Source: Lingula anatina
Lineage: Eukaryota > Brachiopoda > Lingulata > Lingulida > Lingulidae
Reading direction: 5' to 3'
DNA: 22,485 nt
NCBI RefSeq assembly: GCF_001039355.2
Contig: NW_019773802.1
Coordinates: forward strand, 12,727-35,211
Positions 10,769-21,740 of the stretch are shown piece by piece; position 1 is the first letter of the stretch, and the number at the start of each line of letters is the position of its first letter. The position numbers and the translations under genes are program-made. Below the pieces are notes generated by a model. It was not told the origin of the DNA. It worked only from the letters and a program-made list of their open reading frames with translations, and did no database searches.

Positions 10769-12811
10769 GACTGAAATGTGTGGTTTGTACCTTTATGCCC
10801 TGAAGAGTTGGCTTTTTCTTCGGTTTTAAATTGTTACTGGTACTACCAGATTTTTTTATGCATGCAAGACCATTTTCTGTTGATACACTTAAAGAGATTA
10901 TAAAATTATGAAAATTCTAAAATAAATACATTGTAAACAACAAAAAAATATATAATTAATTCTACCTCCAAAATGGCGGTTATTGCTATTTTTATGAAAT
11001 TCTGTGCTTGCCATTGAATCATGTGGACCTTCATAGATGGCTAGATAGATCTCTTAAAAGAAATTATTACGTAGGGTGACCATCTATGAACGTCCCGGTT
11101 ATCCCAGGAAAATCCGTCTCTTAAGAGATTATTACAAAAACACACTTAAAAACGAATCTAGTAACTTAAAATATCAGAGCGTATTTATTAACCATTGGTA
11201 AATATCATCTTTTACCCCAGGAAAATCCGTTATGGCACTTTTCCCGCCAAAATAAAGAGTTGTTATCCCTTTAATCAATATTCGAAATTAGGTATTTTGG
11301 TGCCAATTAATGGCTTTTGGTGGGGGCTTTTGTTAAGAAAGGCATTTCAAACGTTTTGAAAAAGTGAAAACAAGTACGTTTTGGCAAAATAGCATATCGT
11401 TTGGTTGGAAATATGTAAGATTTAATTGAATCCCAAAATCAACATTACAATTGCGTTTTCGTTCGTTATGAAACGAGAAATTTTAATGTATGTTCGATAT
11501 CTAACACTTTTAGTGTGACCTACCGATATAATTTTAGACAAAATAGCAATTGCTTGATTTCTGCATTCCATCATTACTAGTTTTTAAATTTAAATCTAGA
11601 TAATTGGCATAGGCAGCACTGTTAGAGACGACAAAGTGGTGCCCCCTGGCTTATAATTTGTCAAAGAAAAAACATATCCCTATTGCCAGTAATCTACCGT
11701 AATTTGCATTTTAAGTCGAAATTTCAGTGAAATAGTTTCAATGGAACGGGTCATCGTAAAGGGTCAATAGTCGAAATAATATTTCAGCAGTTTTGTCAAA
11801 TAAAACGTGTTTCATCTTTTATGTTAACATTGAAGACCCTTTCGTGTTCTAGGGTATTGAAAATTTATTTGAGTTTTTTACCTAATTTAACTTAATTGAG
11901 AAGATTGAACCGTACACTAAAATTAGAATTCAATATCTAAATTATACCATGCAGTGCAGTCAATTGTAAAAGATTAAAATTTTATTGGGAGGGTGCAGTC
12001 ATGGCTACTTAAAGTATTAAAATGAGAACCGTAAACGCGTTTCAAGCATGCACGAGAACCTACACGCGTCACTGGCAATCATCCGATTGGTCACCCAATG
12101 AAAAGCATTAACCTTATGAGTCCTGCAATGGGTCAAAGGTCATAGAGTAAAATTCCTGTAACCAATTAGTGTCTAGGGGTAGACGGCCCGATGGGGACAG
12201 ATAGTCCTCTGGGGACAGATAGACATGACTGTCGTTATTAAAACGCTTTATTTGTGAATTCCATTTAACAGCAGTGCAATGTCTACCAGAATATACATAA
12301 ACCATTGAACATATTAGCAAATACCATGACATCAGTGAATTTTCTTTTGAATTGTTTTCCACACGTTTAAAGAGCGCCAAAACCATTCCTGAAAAATGCT
12401 GTGTCGAAAACGAAGGCAAAAGTAACACAGGCATTCCTTTTGCTTTTCAACCCTGCTGTGATATATTCCTGGTTGTCAAAACTGCTTTAGAACCATTTGG
12501 TGAATTTTAGAAAAGAAAAAAAAAGTGGCATCTTCAAACCAAATTACAAGTTTTAAGTTGTTTAAGCGCTACTTTTTGCTGTTACAGTCTCACTCGATAA
12601 CTAATTTGCACTTTTTCTGTGTTTGACAGTGACTTCCCCGCAGGCCAGATAACTCTTTGTGTTTTGATTTATTTTCACCTTCTAGTTGCCTTTTTATAAC
12701 GTGGACTACTTTAAGTAGAGACCTTGTTTGGCGAATTTTAGTCCGTTATCCCGGATCACGGTACTAGATTTTCTCCATATTTCAAGTAGGACAGAGGAAT
12801 GAGACGTGGGA
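10769..12811. other. Intergenic, locus B to duplication copy 2
   Basis: No supported gene. Visible structure: a 15-base direct repeat CCCAGGAAAATCCGT at about 11104 and 11217, near paired TCTTAAGAGATTATTAC-like blocks around 11053 and 11119; a short repeat GGGGACAGATAG at about 12193 and 12213; and a run of G at 12812-12823 marking the edge of duplication copy 2. Open frames here are short and lack splice or codon support. Confidence 0.5.
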
Positions 12812-12996
12812 GGGGGGGGGGGGCACAGAGGAAGGACAAAGTGCAGTGAATTATTTATAAAATTTGGATAGATGTATAGATGGTCTTGAGACACATTTCC
12901 TCAAGTAATGTTTTAATCATCTTTAATGGAATCATAGACCCCATAGCAGTTACCATATATGACATTTAGACACAATAATTGGCACATTAAGGTGTC

Positions 12997-13532
12997 TCGA
13001 CAAATTCCACTTGACTAATTATCAAAACCAAACCCTATTACTATGGCAAATCTTTCCATCCAGTGAAAACTAGCAGGGAAATAATCTTCACATTTACCTT
13101 TATAGGCTTCTTTAGCGTGTTACTTTGGATACCGATGCCTAAATTCTTCCCCATGCCTAGACATATTAATTGCAAATACAAATGAAATACAAACATAAGA
13201 ATAAAATAATGAACGTCAAAATATAACAGTTTTGTCTTACAAAAAGTATTTTTCTGCATGTTACAACTTTGGGTTTTTATATTAATCATTGCTGACACCA
13301 ATTTGGTCTACTTTGATACGAGACTTATTTCTGACATGGTAACTTGGCAACTAGTTGACCAGATGAGAGGTGAGCGTTGTGCCCATTTTGCAGTGAAGTG
13401 TAAGCATTTATCACCACGTGGCAAGACCGTGACAAGTCCCAAAATTCACAGATAATAGGAATAGCAAACCACAAATGGACTCCTTTAGGGACCACAAGTG
13501 CCCCCTGTCGACAGTTTTCTTTCTCTGTGGTA
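12997..13532. other. 536-bp block unique to duplication copy 2, upstream of gene C
   Basis: It replaces 55 bp (177-231) of copy 1 between GGTGTC and CTTAAATGACTG, both shared. I see no terminal inverted repeat, target-site duplication or poly(A) tail that would mark it as a typical transposon. Short open frames inside look random. It could be an insertion in copy 2, a deletion in copy 1, or both. Confidence 0.7.
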
Positions 13533-13540
13533 CTTAAATG

Positions 13541-13605
13541 ACTGTAATTAGAAAAGATAGTCCAGAGGATTGGAAGGAACTTTCACCAAGCACAATATCC
13601 CTCAG
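13541..13605 (+). promoter_or_regulatory. Possible 5' noncoding exon of gene C
   Basis: Near-identical counterpart of the segment ending at 304, with the same CCCTCAG|GTATGT donor. It pairs with the acceptor (tttttcag, ending 14427) just before the start codon at 14437. Sequence upstream of about 13532 is unlike that of gene A, so any core promoter differs between the two copies. Confidence 0.35.
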
Positions 13606-14436
13606 GTATGTGGTCAAACATGTGGGCGCATTTACGTTACCATTTTATTTTATTATTTAAGAAATCAGTATAAAAATGGAAGAATATGTTTAAGAGTGAA
13701 GTACGTAGGCCTATAACTTCTTTCGTCCTAATGTTCATGTCAGAATAGGCCATTTCATGTAAACAAAAAAGAAAAATGTTTAGAACAGTCCTAAATTGCT
13801 TATTTATCACAGTATTTTAAGCTTATCTGATTTTAAGTACAAAGAGTGAAAACGCCAGCTTTAAATTAGTCAACATTCGGACAGCTAGCGATTGAAAAAA
13901 TAGATTCAATTACTCCAAGTGAAATTGTGATACTCTCCTCCAAGCAAGAAATACATGTATGTATTGATTCCTTGAAACCCTGTCCATAGAACATAATGTT
14001 GTTTTTGATGACAATTCTGATGATATATCATCTTTGTCCGTGTGATACATCTTTTTTCAGTTTTATACCCAGATGCATACATAGATAATAATACTGTTTG
14101 CACGATTACTTCTTACGTGTGGCATAGGAAAAAATGACCTTCCTCGCTTGTCTTTAAGACCTTTCTGTTTTTAAGTCAAAATATTAAAATATTTAATATA
14201 TTGATTAAACTCCAATTAGCATACTGATCAAATGAACATTTAAATGAAGGATGAATGTGATCTGACCTGTGATGAATCTATTTCCTTTATTTACTTCCCT
14301 TTAAAAGGAACTAAAAAAATCATAAACTTTTTTACATTAACTTTTGGTGAATAGCTGAGAATCAATATAAAGCAACTGCCATATTCAATTTGTGAATCTG
14401 TAAACGCATTTTTTTTCTTTTTTCAGAAGCCACACA

Positions 14437-17390
14437 ATGTTGAAACAGGTGTTGTGCCTTGCCCTAGTGGCACTTGCAGCAGCCCAGAATGTTGATGGTG
14501 AGTTCATCATTTTGATATTTGACAGTTAAATTCAAATGTTAGGCCCCACGCATAACTGAGTAAGTACACTGTGAAGAGAAGAAGAAAACTGATCTAACGC
14601 TTTCTTCTCATTTGTAAATGATCTCACCTCTCTCGATTGATGCTTCTACCATTTGAAGCACAGTTTATTTTACAAAGCGCATTGTTCTTTAAATGAGTAT
14701 TGTTCACTATCGGTTCATTTTGTCAATAGAGCAGTGTGGGACGTGCGTGGTGGATGGCGGTCCTTTGACTGAGAATGGTGCCGTTGGCTACACTTACGAT
14801 CCTAACGACTGTGGCGCATACTGGGTGTGCATTAGGCGCAGTGAGAGAGGTGACGATGGTTGGATGTACGATGTTTTCACGAGAGACTGTGCACCTGGAA
14901 CTCTCTGGCTCCAGAAAATTCAGGCCTGTAGCCGGTGCGACTCCGAGGACGTAACTTGCGAAAACTCTGGTCCGAAACCTCCCCTTGGCTCTGAGCAGTG
15001 TCCAGAACAACGTAAGTAGCCTATATTGGACTGCATTCCATATGATATTACACTTAACAATATGGTGGAGACAATAAAAAATATGAACGGTTTTTATTAT
15101 CTGTATAAGAAAATTGATAATGACGGTAATGGAAACCGTTCCAAGTGCTGATACCTTGATGTACTGAAACTTCACTTCCATTATCATTTTAGCTCCACCA
15201 AAGTCAACGCTGCCTCCTCTGCCTCCAGTGGAACAGCTAGACCGTGAGTAATATAATTCTAAACATCTTTTCTATTTAACTGACTTACAATTGTTGGGCT
15301 TAAGAATATAAAATGTATATTCTCACTAGATACTTGATAAATATCATTCCCCTACAAATAGTCTTTTGGTTAATTTTTGCAAACCTGTTTATCTGTACAT
15401 GTTATGAATAATGAATCTTGCAATTTCAAAGATAATAAACGTTGCCAGACACGAAAAACAGATATACATTGATTGAGTGCATCCATTTTACTTACAGAAA
15501 ACTGCACTGACGATGCCGGTTTGATGAAGTCCTCAGTAATTGGTGAGGCAAGCAAATTCTTTATCCATTATCCCAACCACGATCCTCTTGGTCCAGTGTC
15601 CTGTGAGCCTTACAACTTCAGTCTGTCGCTTTGCAGATGCAATGCCCCTGGTACGTACTTTTTTGAAAAATATCTTAAAGATTTATTTGAAATTAAGAAA
15701 AATATTAATCCAAATAACCTCAGACAAATAGACCAAAAAAGATTCAAATTTGGGCTATATAACAAGAGGACCAAATATTTGGGAAAACAAACCATGGCAC
15801 ATGCCAAATTGCTTATTTTTGGTTCTTCTTTTCAGAATATGATGGCGTCAACTTCGGCTTCGAGGGCAGCTTCCATGCTGCAGGCAACATTGCGGTCTGT
15901 CTACCTAACGCTCGTCGCAGCGTGTATTTCGTCAACGAGTCCCGGGTTGGAGACCAGTCCGTGTACCTTGATGGCATGGGTAAATAATGGTTCTGTTAAC
16001 TTTTTAAATATTGACAACACTGTTAAAGCATGTTGTTCTGTGACACCGTTGCGTATATAATCTAATATTAAGGACGGTTAAACATAATTCTAGATAGATT
16101 AGCGTATTAATCTTTTTATTTTATAACATTTGCTGCCTCATACTCTACATTATACCTTGTGTCTGTCTGTAAAAAGCATGCACCTTACGTTGATTTTTTG
16201 ACCGAACAACAACGAACCGACTTTTTCAGGGCACATCGAGTGTCCCCTTTTCAAACAAAACAGCCCAAGGGCACCATTTAGTGTCGCTCTGTGGGTCTAT
16301 GTGGATCCCATCGTCAGTGATCAAAGAAAAGTGGCTTTGGTCAACAATGCCAAGTGTAACATCGCACCTACCTTTGAGTTGAGCGTCCAGGGTGGAGTGG
16401 TAGAAGTAAACATTGTGACAGACAACGGGACTTTCTCAGCAAGCGGACAGTTGGTAAGTCAGACCATGGTGGTCTGGTAGCATTGTGCTTTGTTAAAACA
16501 CTTTTGACCAACAGTAAAAATATATTATATTATATGATTCAATAATAAATAACATAAGTACATATTTGAAGCTCAGTGCTTCTCTGTGTGGAATACCCCA
16601 AATTAGTGTGTTCGAAATGGGATATTGGCTGCTTCAATACAACGTTTTCTGTTGGCTTCAGGGCGGAGCTTACCAGGGTGAGTGGCACCAGTACCGTGCC
16701 TCTTACAATGGCGCCATCCTTTCACTAGACCTTGACGGTTCTATGGCCTCTGAGGTCCCTGCAGACGGTAAGTTTAATAACTGAAATACCGTTTGCTGTA
16801 ACAGATATTCATCTGTAATAATGTTCTTCCCTTTGTTTTCTTTTAATATTTATTATTTATTTGCCAGTTTTTATTACTTAATTTATGTTTTATACTTACA
16901 TGACTTTAAAAGATTTAGGAAAACAACGTCTATTCTGAAAATTGTTTGGGGCAAGTATTTTAATTTTCGAATCCTGACTTTTTCTGCTGCTGTTCATATT
17001 GTTTGCCACGATGCTCGGTTACATAGTGAAGTTTGATTGCAAAAATATGGCATAACTCTAGGTGATTTGTTGAGCAATGAGGCCGCATGGGTCGTTGGCT
17101 TGAACTGTTATCAAGATACCCAGCAAGGGGCACCTACATCTTCTCTCACTGGAAATGTGGACCAGGTAAGCATTTCCTAATAGACCATTAACTATCTTTA
17201 GTGTCACGTCTCAGCAGAAACTAAATGTTTCCTATTTTTAATACATCAAATACTGATTAGTTAGCGAGATAGAAATGCAAATCATTATGCTTATCATTTT
17301 CTTTCAAAACCACAGTGTGCAATGTAAAAGTCTCTGTCCCTTTTTCAATTCCAGCTTGAAATCAGCTTCAAAGAATACATAAGGCCTTAG
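14437..17390 (+). CDS. Gene C: paralogue of gene A, secreted chitin-binding + LamG-like protein, 9 exons, 386 aa
   Basis: Exons: 14437-14497, 14730-15011, 15193-15243, 15498-15650, 15836-15979, 16230-16453, 16662-16767, 17062-17165, 17355-17390. All have GT...AG junctions and consistent phases, total 1161 nt. Exon 1 is identical to gene A over all 61 nt, so the signal peptide is the same. The chitin-binding module (about 21-114) keeps every cysteine, with changes around the aromatic strand: GG to GA in DPNDCG, YSVF to YDVF, RAC to RDC, WNQ to WLQ. The proline linker is PPPKSTLPPLPP. The LamG-like part (about 132-386) ends in LEISFKEYIRP. The gene sits in a copy of the gene A segment, and introns match almost as well as exons, so the duplication looks recent. 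No lesion is visible. An extracellular matrix or shell role is inferred from domain content. Confidence 0.9.
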
Positions 17391-17791
17391 AGAAACACAG
17401 GTTTATTGACCAGACATGCAGGATATTTATGCTAGATATATTGCACTGGTATTTCTTTATCTGGAACGACTATTTCACAAGTAACAGACGTGTTGTTGAT
17501 GACGGACAGCGGGCACATGCATTCTGATGTGACCCAACACGAGAGCTACCCAATGCACTTTCTTTGGAGGATATTAAACCCCTCACGTATGACTCAGTAT
17601 TTTGACATTCGTCATACTTCAGGATGTGCGTGGAAGACATATTCAATGCTTTTAGACTTTATTAATAGTGCACCGAAGCGTTCAATGCTTAACCACCAGA
17701 TTTCCAAACCCGTCTAGACAATTGACTTACTAATAGGTGTTTAAAGCCGACTTTTTAATGAAGAACTGCTTACTGAATTTGTTAATTGTAC

Positions 17792-17797
17792 ATTAAA
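17792..17797 (+). terminator. Candidate poly(A) signal ATTAAA, gene C
   Basis: Same position relative to the stop as in gene A. A canonical AATAAA follows at 17875-17880, 13 bases past the end of the duplicated block, so C and A may use different 3' ends. Confidence 0.4.
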
Positions 17798-17862
17798 TAA
17801 CGACATTAAGCCAAATGGCACTATGTTTCGCCTTTTTCATTGCAATTCTTTTCTAATTATGT

Positions 17863-19699
17863 GGTTTCAGTTCAAATAAATATGCAAACAGGGGTCTTCA
17901 AATCGTGTAATTAAGCGACTCGTCTAATTGCTCTAACCAAGGCGTTATTGAAGGGCGGCAGACTGCGTTGCCCTTGCCAGGTTAATGTGCAGAATTTGGG
18001 TGAAAATGATCGACTTAAGTGCTATTCGAGGATTCCGATGTCACATGGGCGTTGTCTTCATATTAAAGCTTCTAGTAGCGGGGGATGGGGGGGGGGCATT
18101 TTACAGCAGTATCATCTCATTTTGAATTATTAATTTCCCGTATATATCGTGTTTCACATGTTCATTTGTTCAATTTACCTGTTGTGATATTTTGTTGCAA
18201 ATCGCTTGTTCCCTTTTGCGTTCAGAATTGACATTTCCTTTCACATTTAACTTTTTAAAAAGAATATCCAGAATTGTACTGTCTAGGTCGCGTTTAAGGT
18301 ACAAAATTCTTCAGCATTCGGTGTGTAATTTTCCTCAATACTTCACCAAAGACTAATTATGTAACCATAGGTGCAGCTCTGGGCAAATCAGTTTTTTTTT
18401 TTTTACCTTAATGGCTTGGTTCTCTTTTTAAACACATATAACTGTACATGTATTTCGATTGGGTCATACATTACCATAAATAGGGCCTGAATGAAAATTA
18501 GATTGATAAATAAACGAATACATACAAAACTAAGTCAATAAATGGATTAAAAAAATCAATTTATGAATAAAATCGTAAAAAATTCTCTTCCTGCTGAAGC
18601 ATTTCAAAGCCTTCAAACACACCTTTAGTATTCTAGCAGCACTATATGCGTGAGAAAGGTTATGAAGTAGATATTAGTCTTCATGTTTGTTTTAATTCAG
18701 CCTATGTTAAGTGTTTTCTTTATATCAGCAATCTGTGATTCTACCTTTTGTTTATAAATTTGGTAAAAAAAATTGGTTTCACATATCTTAATTCAGTGTA
18801 CACACTTTGCTTCCTTGATGCCTGCACCGTGCATGTTAAAGAATAATATAAGAATAACATATTTATTTTAAGTCTTAAATACATAAAATGTACAGTAGAC
18901 TTTACATTATATAAAATTTATTTAAGTCCAAGGATAAGAGTGATTTTAAGAGATATATTCAAAATTTAAGTTTGACTACTAAAATAACGTTCGCAGCCTC
19001 CCAAACCTTTCAGACTACACCTTTGGTCTCTAACATTCAATGTTACTCATGTAATGTTGCCCTGTCGTTTCATGCTAATGCACATATAACATGTTCAATA
19101 TTTGTCGACCAATGTTCATTCATGAATCTTATGGAGGTGAGGGCAAAATTACCCCTGTTACGGATCAACAGCCATTTTCAGGCATCGTCTTCGGGGAAAG
19201 ACTGAGGAAAGAAAAGTCTTTTAAAATATTTGGAATTTTGTTTGTATTTCTAGTGTGACTGAGATTAATGGACTGTTATACTAGATAAGACTTATAGGCC
19301 TACTAATGAAAATTTTTAAAGAGAGAGAGAGAGAGGGAAAGAGAGAACTGATGTCGGCCGCCGAAATTTGGGACTAAAGCCAGACAAAATTGAAAATTAA
19401 AATGTTGTTTAACTAGCGCGCCAGCCTTAATTGTAAGTAAATTAGATTTTTTTTTCTTTAATGTAGGCCTACAGGGTATTGCAATGGTTTGGTAAGTGAG
19501 ATATAATTAGAATTGACCCCTGAAAAAACTTTATGCAGTTGTTTTTATGCTCTAAAGTAAATTACACTGTGGATTTTGAAAATAAAAAAAGGCCAACCAT
19601 GAAATTTAGCTGCTGTGCTCGTTTGCATGTTTTAAGAACAATATTTCGTGCTTGGCCTAACGGTGACTCTTTGCTCGACAATGAATGTTATTTAAAAAT
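17863..19699. other. Intergenic, gene C to the membrane-protein gene
   Basis: AT-rich. Contains the AATAAA at 17875, a G-rich patch at 18078-18096 (two G runs split by AT), poly(T) at 18393-18404 and the AG microsatellite near 19320. A 77-codon open frame at 18972-19205 has no recognisable domain. I see no gene I can support. Confidence 0.5.
19320..19346. repeat. Imperfect (AG)n microsatellite
   Basis: About 16 bases of AG/GA followed by GGGAAAGAGAGAA in the region between gene C and the membrane-protein gene. Confidence 0.85.
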
Positions 19700-19825
19700 G
19701 CGCTAGTTGAGACGGCTGACACTTCCTGTTTATCGGGGACTGGAATGCGTCCAGCGATTTGTGTGACCGATAGCCCTACCGATAGTATACCTTTCATATC
19801 AGAGTTACTCGCCCCAGGCACAAGG
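19700..19825 (+). promoter_or_regulatory. Possible 5' noncoding exon of the membrane-protein gene
   Basis: GC content is locally higher than in the flanks. The stretch ends in a strong donor, CAAGG|GTAAGT, at 19825/19826, which pairs with the acceptor before 20246 just ahead of the ATG at 20252. No long open frame runs through it, so it would be untranslated. The left edge (transcription start) is not defined by any motif I can see. Confidence 0.35.
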
Positions 19826-20251
19826 GTAAGTGTTCCGCTTTCGATAAGTCTGTAAAAATATACTATAATTGGACCTCGAACACTGCTAGTAGGACCCTAC
19901 TTCTGGTGTAGTGTAGCTGACCCCAATACGCAATCACTTTGAATACGGAAAAAGTTGAAGATAACAACGGATGCTTGTTAAGCGTGCTAGACTCACTATT
20001 AAGATGTTGGAATACAATTTTATATCAATCACAAGAATATAATTCACTGTACTAAGTCATGATTAGAATGGAAAAGACGTAGCAGAAAGTGTAAGTTGAT
20101 GTATAGAATGATAAACAAAGATTTGAGTCCCTATTAGGATGAGTTATCAGTACTTTCAGTGTACCAGGGAAACTCAGACGAATGTACATATTTTGGCAGG
20201 ATACATTGACCTTTATTTACAGCATTGTTACTACTTTCACTGATAGGTGCA

Positions 20252-21257
20252 ATGCAGTCAAACCAGTCAGCACTTGGTCCTCCAAGGAGGATGAACACCA
20301 GCAATGCACGTCCACTGTTTGCCAGCCGTGCACTGATCTTTCTCTCAATGTCACAGATCGTCTTAGGGGTGTTGTCTATAGTCTTTGGTATTGTGTGCAT
20401 TGTGATACAAGCTGCAGTTGCTGATTCTGTTGGCTCTGGCATTTGGTGTGGGGTGTTGGTAAGTAACTTGAAAGTATGTGCTTTGACATTTGACTGAATT
20501 ATTTACATTTGTCATATTGACCCTTGGCTGTCACCTAGATTGGTTAGAAATGATTGTCGTAAAATTGCCACATTATTTAAAATATTTTATTGACTCTATA
20601 GGAGCCTATGGGGATTTAATGACAGTCGTTTTGAATACTTTTTTTTTTACTTTATGGTAGACTGTATGGCACTCTAAGATTGTTTTATGTGGTTTTAAAC
20701 GTTATGCCCATTTTTTAAATCATGTAGCAATTTTTACAACAAATGTTTCTAACCAATCAAGTTGACAGCCAAGAGCCATTACGGTCCCCTAGCTGCTTGA
20801 GTAGGCATATCAGACAATGAGGCTGATTCCACTGATTGCACTTTAGCGAGAATCCCCTGCAGAAATGGACGAACCCAGCTGGTGTGAATCTGAATGTAGT
20901 CTAAGACGACATTTTGTAAAAAGTTGAAAAGGCCCATTATCTGCTTGGACAGTGCTACAAGTACTTGCAAAGTTGGTCNCATTTAAAGTTTTATTTTGTT
21001 TTTAACTGTCTGAAAGAATAGTTTGAGATTCTAATAACAAGAAAACTGTGAAATTTGAAGCAGCAAATGAAATTAAGTGAAAATGTACTTTCAAAGATTG
21101 GTAGATATTTTTGATATAAGGTATATGTTTACAAATATTCTACATTATATGTATTCATTTTATATCAATACACTCAAATATTTGAATAACTTTTTTTCAG
21201 TTTTTTGCTACAGGTGTTGTTGGAATGTTTGCAGCATCTAAGAAGTCAAATGGTTTG
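20252..21257 (+). CDS. 5' part of a multi-pass membrane protein gene (CD20/MS4A-like), partial
   Basis: Coding exon 20252-20458 follows an acceptor at 20246 (ctgatag); the next exon is 21201-21257 (acceptor tttttttcag). Both end in phase 0 with GTAAGT/GTAAGA donors. The 88 residues start MQSNQSALGPPRRM, a short polar N-terminus. The first hydrophobic segment is about residues 28-53 (IVLGVLSIVFGIVCIVI) and the second about 64-81 (GIWCGVLFFATGVVGMFAA), followed by a basic loop SKKSN. This spacing and the GIWCGV...GVVG pattern recall four-TM CD20/MS4A-like proteins; the assignment is tentative. The third and fourth helices are not in the window and would follow downstream. An in-frame ATG at 20291 is an alternative start. 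It has no functional link to the chitin-binding genes. Confidence 0.7.
20521..20774. mobile_element. MITE-like foldback element in the membrane-protein gene intron
   Basis: The left arm (about 20524-20580) and right arm (about 20713-20772) are inverted complements: TTGGCTGTCA with TGACAGCCAA, then TTGGTTAGAAA with TTTCTAACCAA, and further matches down to AATTGCCACATTAT with ATCATGTAGCAATTT. The arms are about 57-60 bases with a few mismatches; the loop is about 130 AT-rich bases. No open frame for a transposase is present. Target-site duplications are not evident, so the exact ends are uncertain. It lies wholly between the coding exons ending 20458 and starting 21201. Confidence 0.7.
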
Positions 21258-21740
21258 GTAAGAAAGTACTACACAACTGTCCAGTGTTAAAATGGATTGA
21301 ACTATGTGTAGGGGAGTTGGAAAAGGAGATTTATATGTGAATTATTAAGTTAAGCATTAAAAGTTGTCATAGTCCCCCTGGCCTCAGGTAGGTGAAATGT
21401 AAATCTTACCGAGCAGGCCACTGATTTTTATTTTGTTTGAGGTTGATTTACTTAAATCTACACCTTGCCAGTTTAAATTATAGGCAAAAACTTGAGTAAA
21501 AATTACTGTAAGTATTTAAATATCAGTAGAAATGCATGAAAGAAAATTTTTAGCTTTGAAATGTGTGTGGTTAGGAATTTTGACCGGTAACTCTTAAGAA
21601 CAACTGATCAAAAACGTAAGTATATCTGATACTAAATATCTAGTTACTTCTGTTGGGGATGAAGGAGGGGGTGCTTTCCTTTTTTTAGGGCTAAAAACTG
21701 TTGGCCAGCATTATGGGCGGCCAAAAGGGCAAAAATTCAT

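Larger units (their letters stand above)
12824..17862. repeat. Segmental duplication, copy 2 (contains gene C)
   Basis: Direct-repeat partner of 1-4405. It begins beside a run of twelve G residues (12812-12823) and ends at ...CTAATTATGT near 17862. Beyond the 536-bp block at 12997-13532, smaller insertions relative to copy 1 lie in the introns after exon 2 (about 15124-15160), exon 6 (about 16460-16498) and exon 8 (about 17255-17315). Coding exons differ only by substitutions and three extra codon-neutral bases in exon 2. Confidence 0.93.

Noticed and set aside
12114-12434. 106-codon minus-strand open frame
   Set aside because: No recognisable domain, splice context or codon bias; composition looks like random translation of AT-rich DNA.
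14723-15187. 154-codon minus-strand frame opposite gene C exon 2
   Set aside because: Antisense shadow of the chitin-binding exon; the sense strand has conserved cysteines and matching splice sites in three paralogues.
15473-16060. 195-codon open frame over gene C exons 4-5
   Set aside because: It reads exon 4 in frame, runs through intron 4, then reads exon 5 in the wrong frame. Splicing at 15650/15836 gives the conserved LamG-like reading shared with A and B.
18972-19205. 77-codon plus-strand frame with several cysteines
   Set aside because: No recognisable domain and no flanking splice or promoter signals; length is within chance for this composition.
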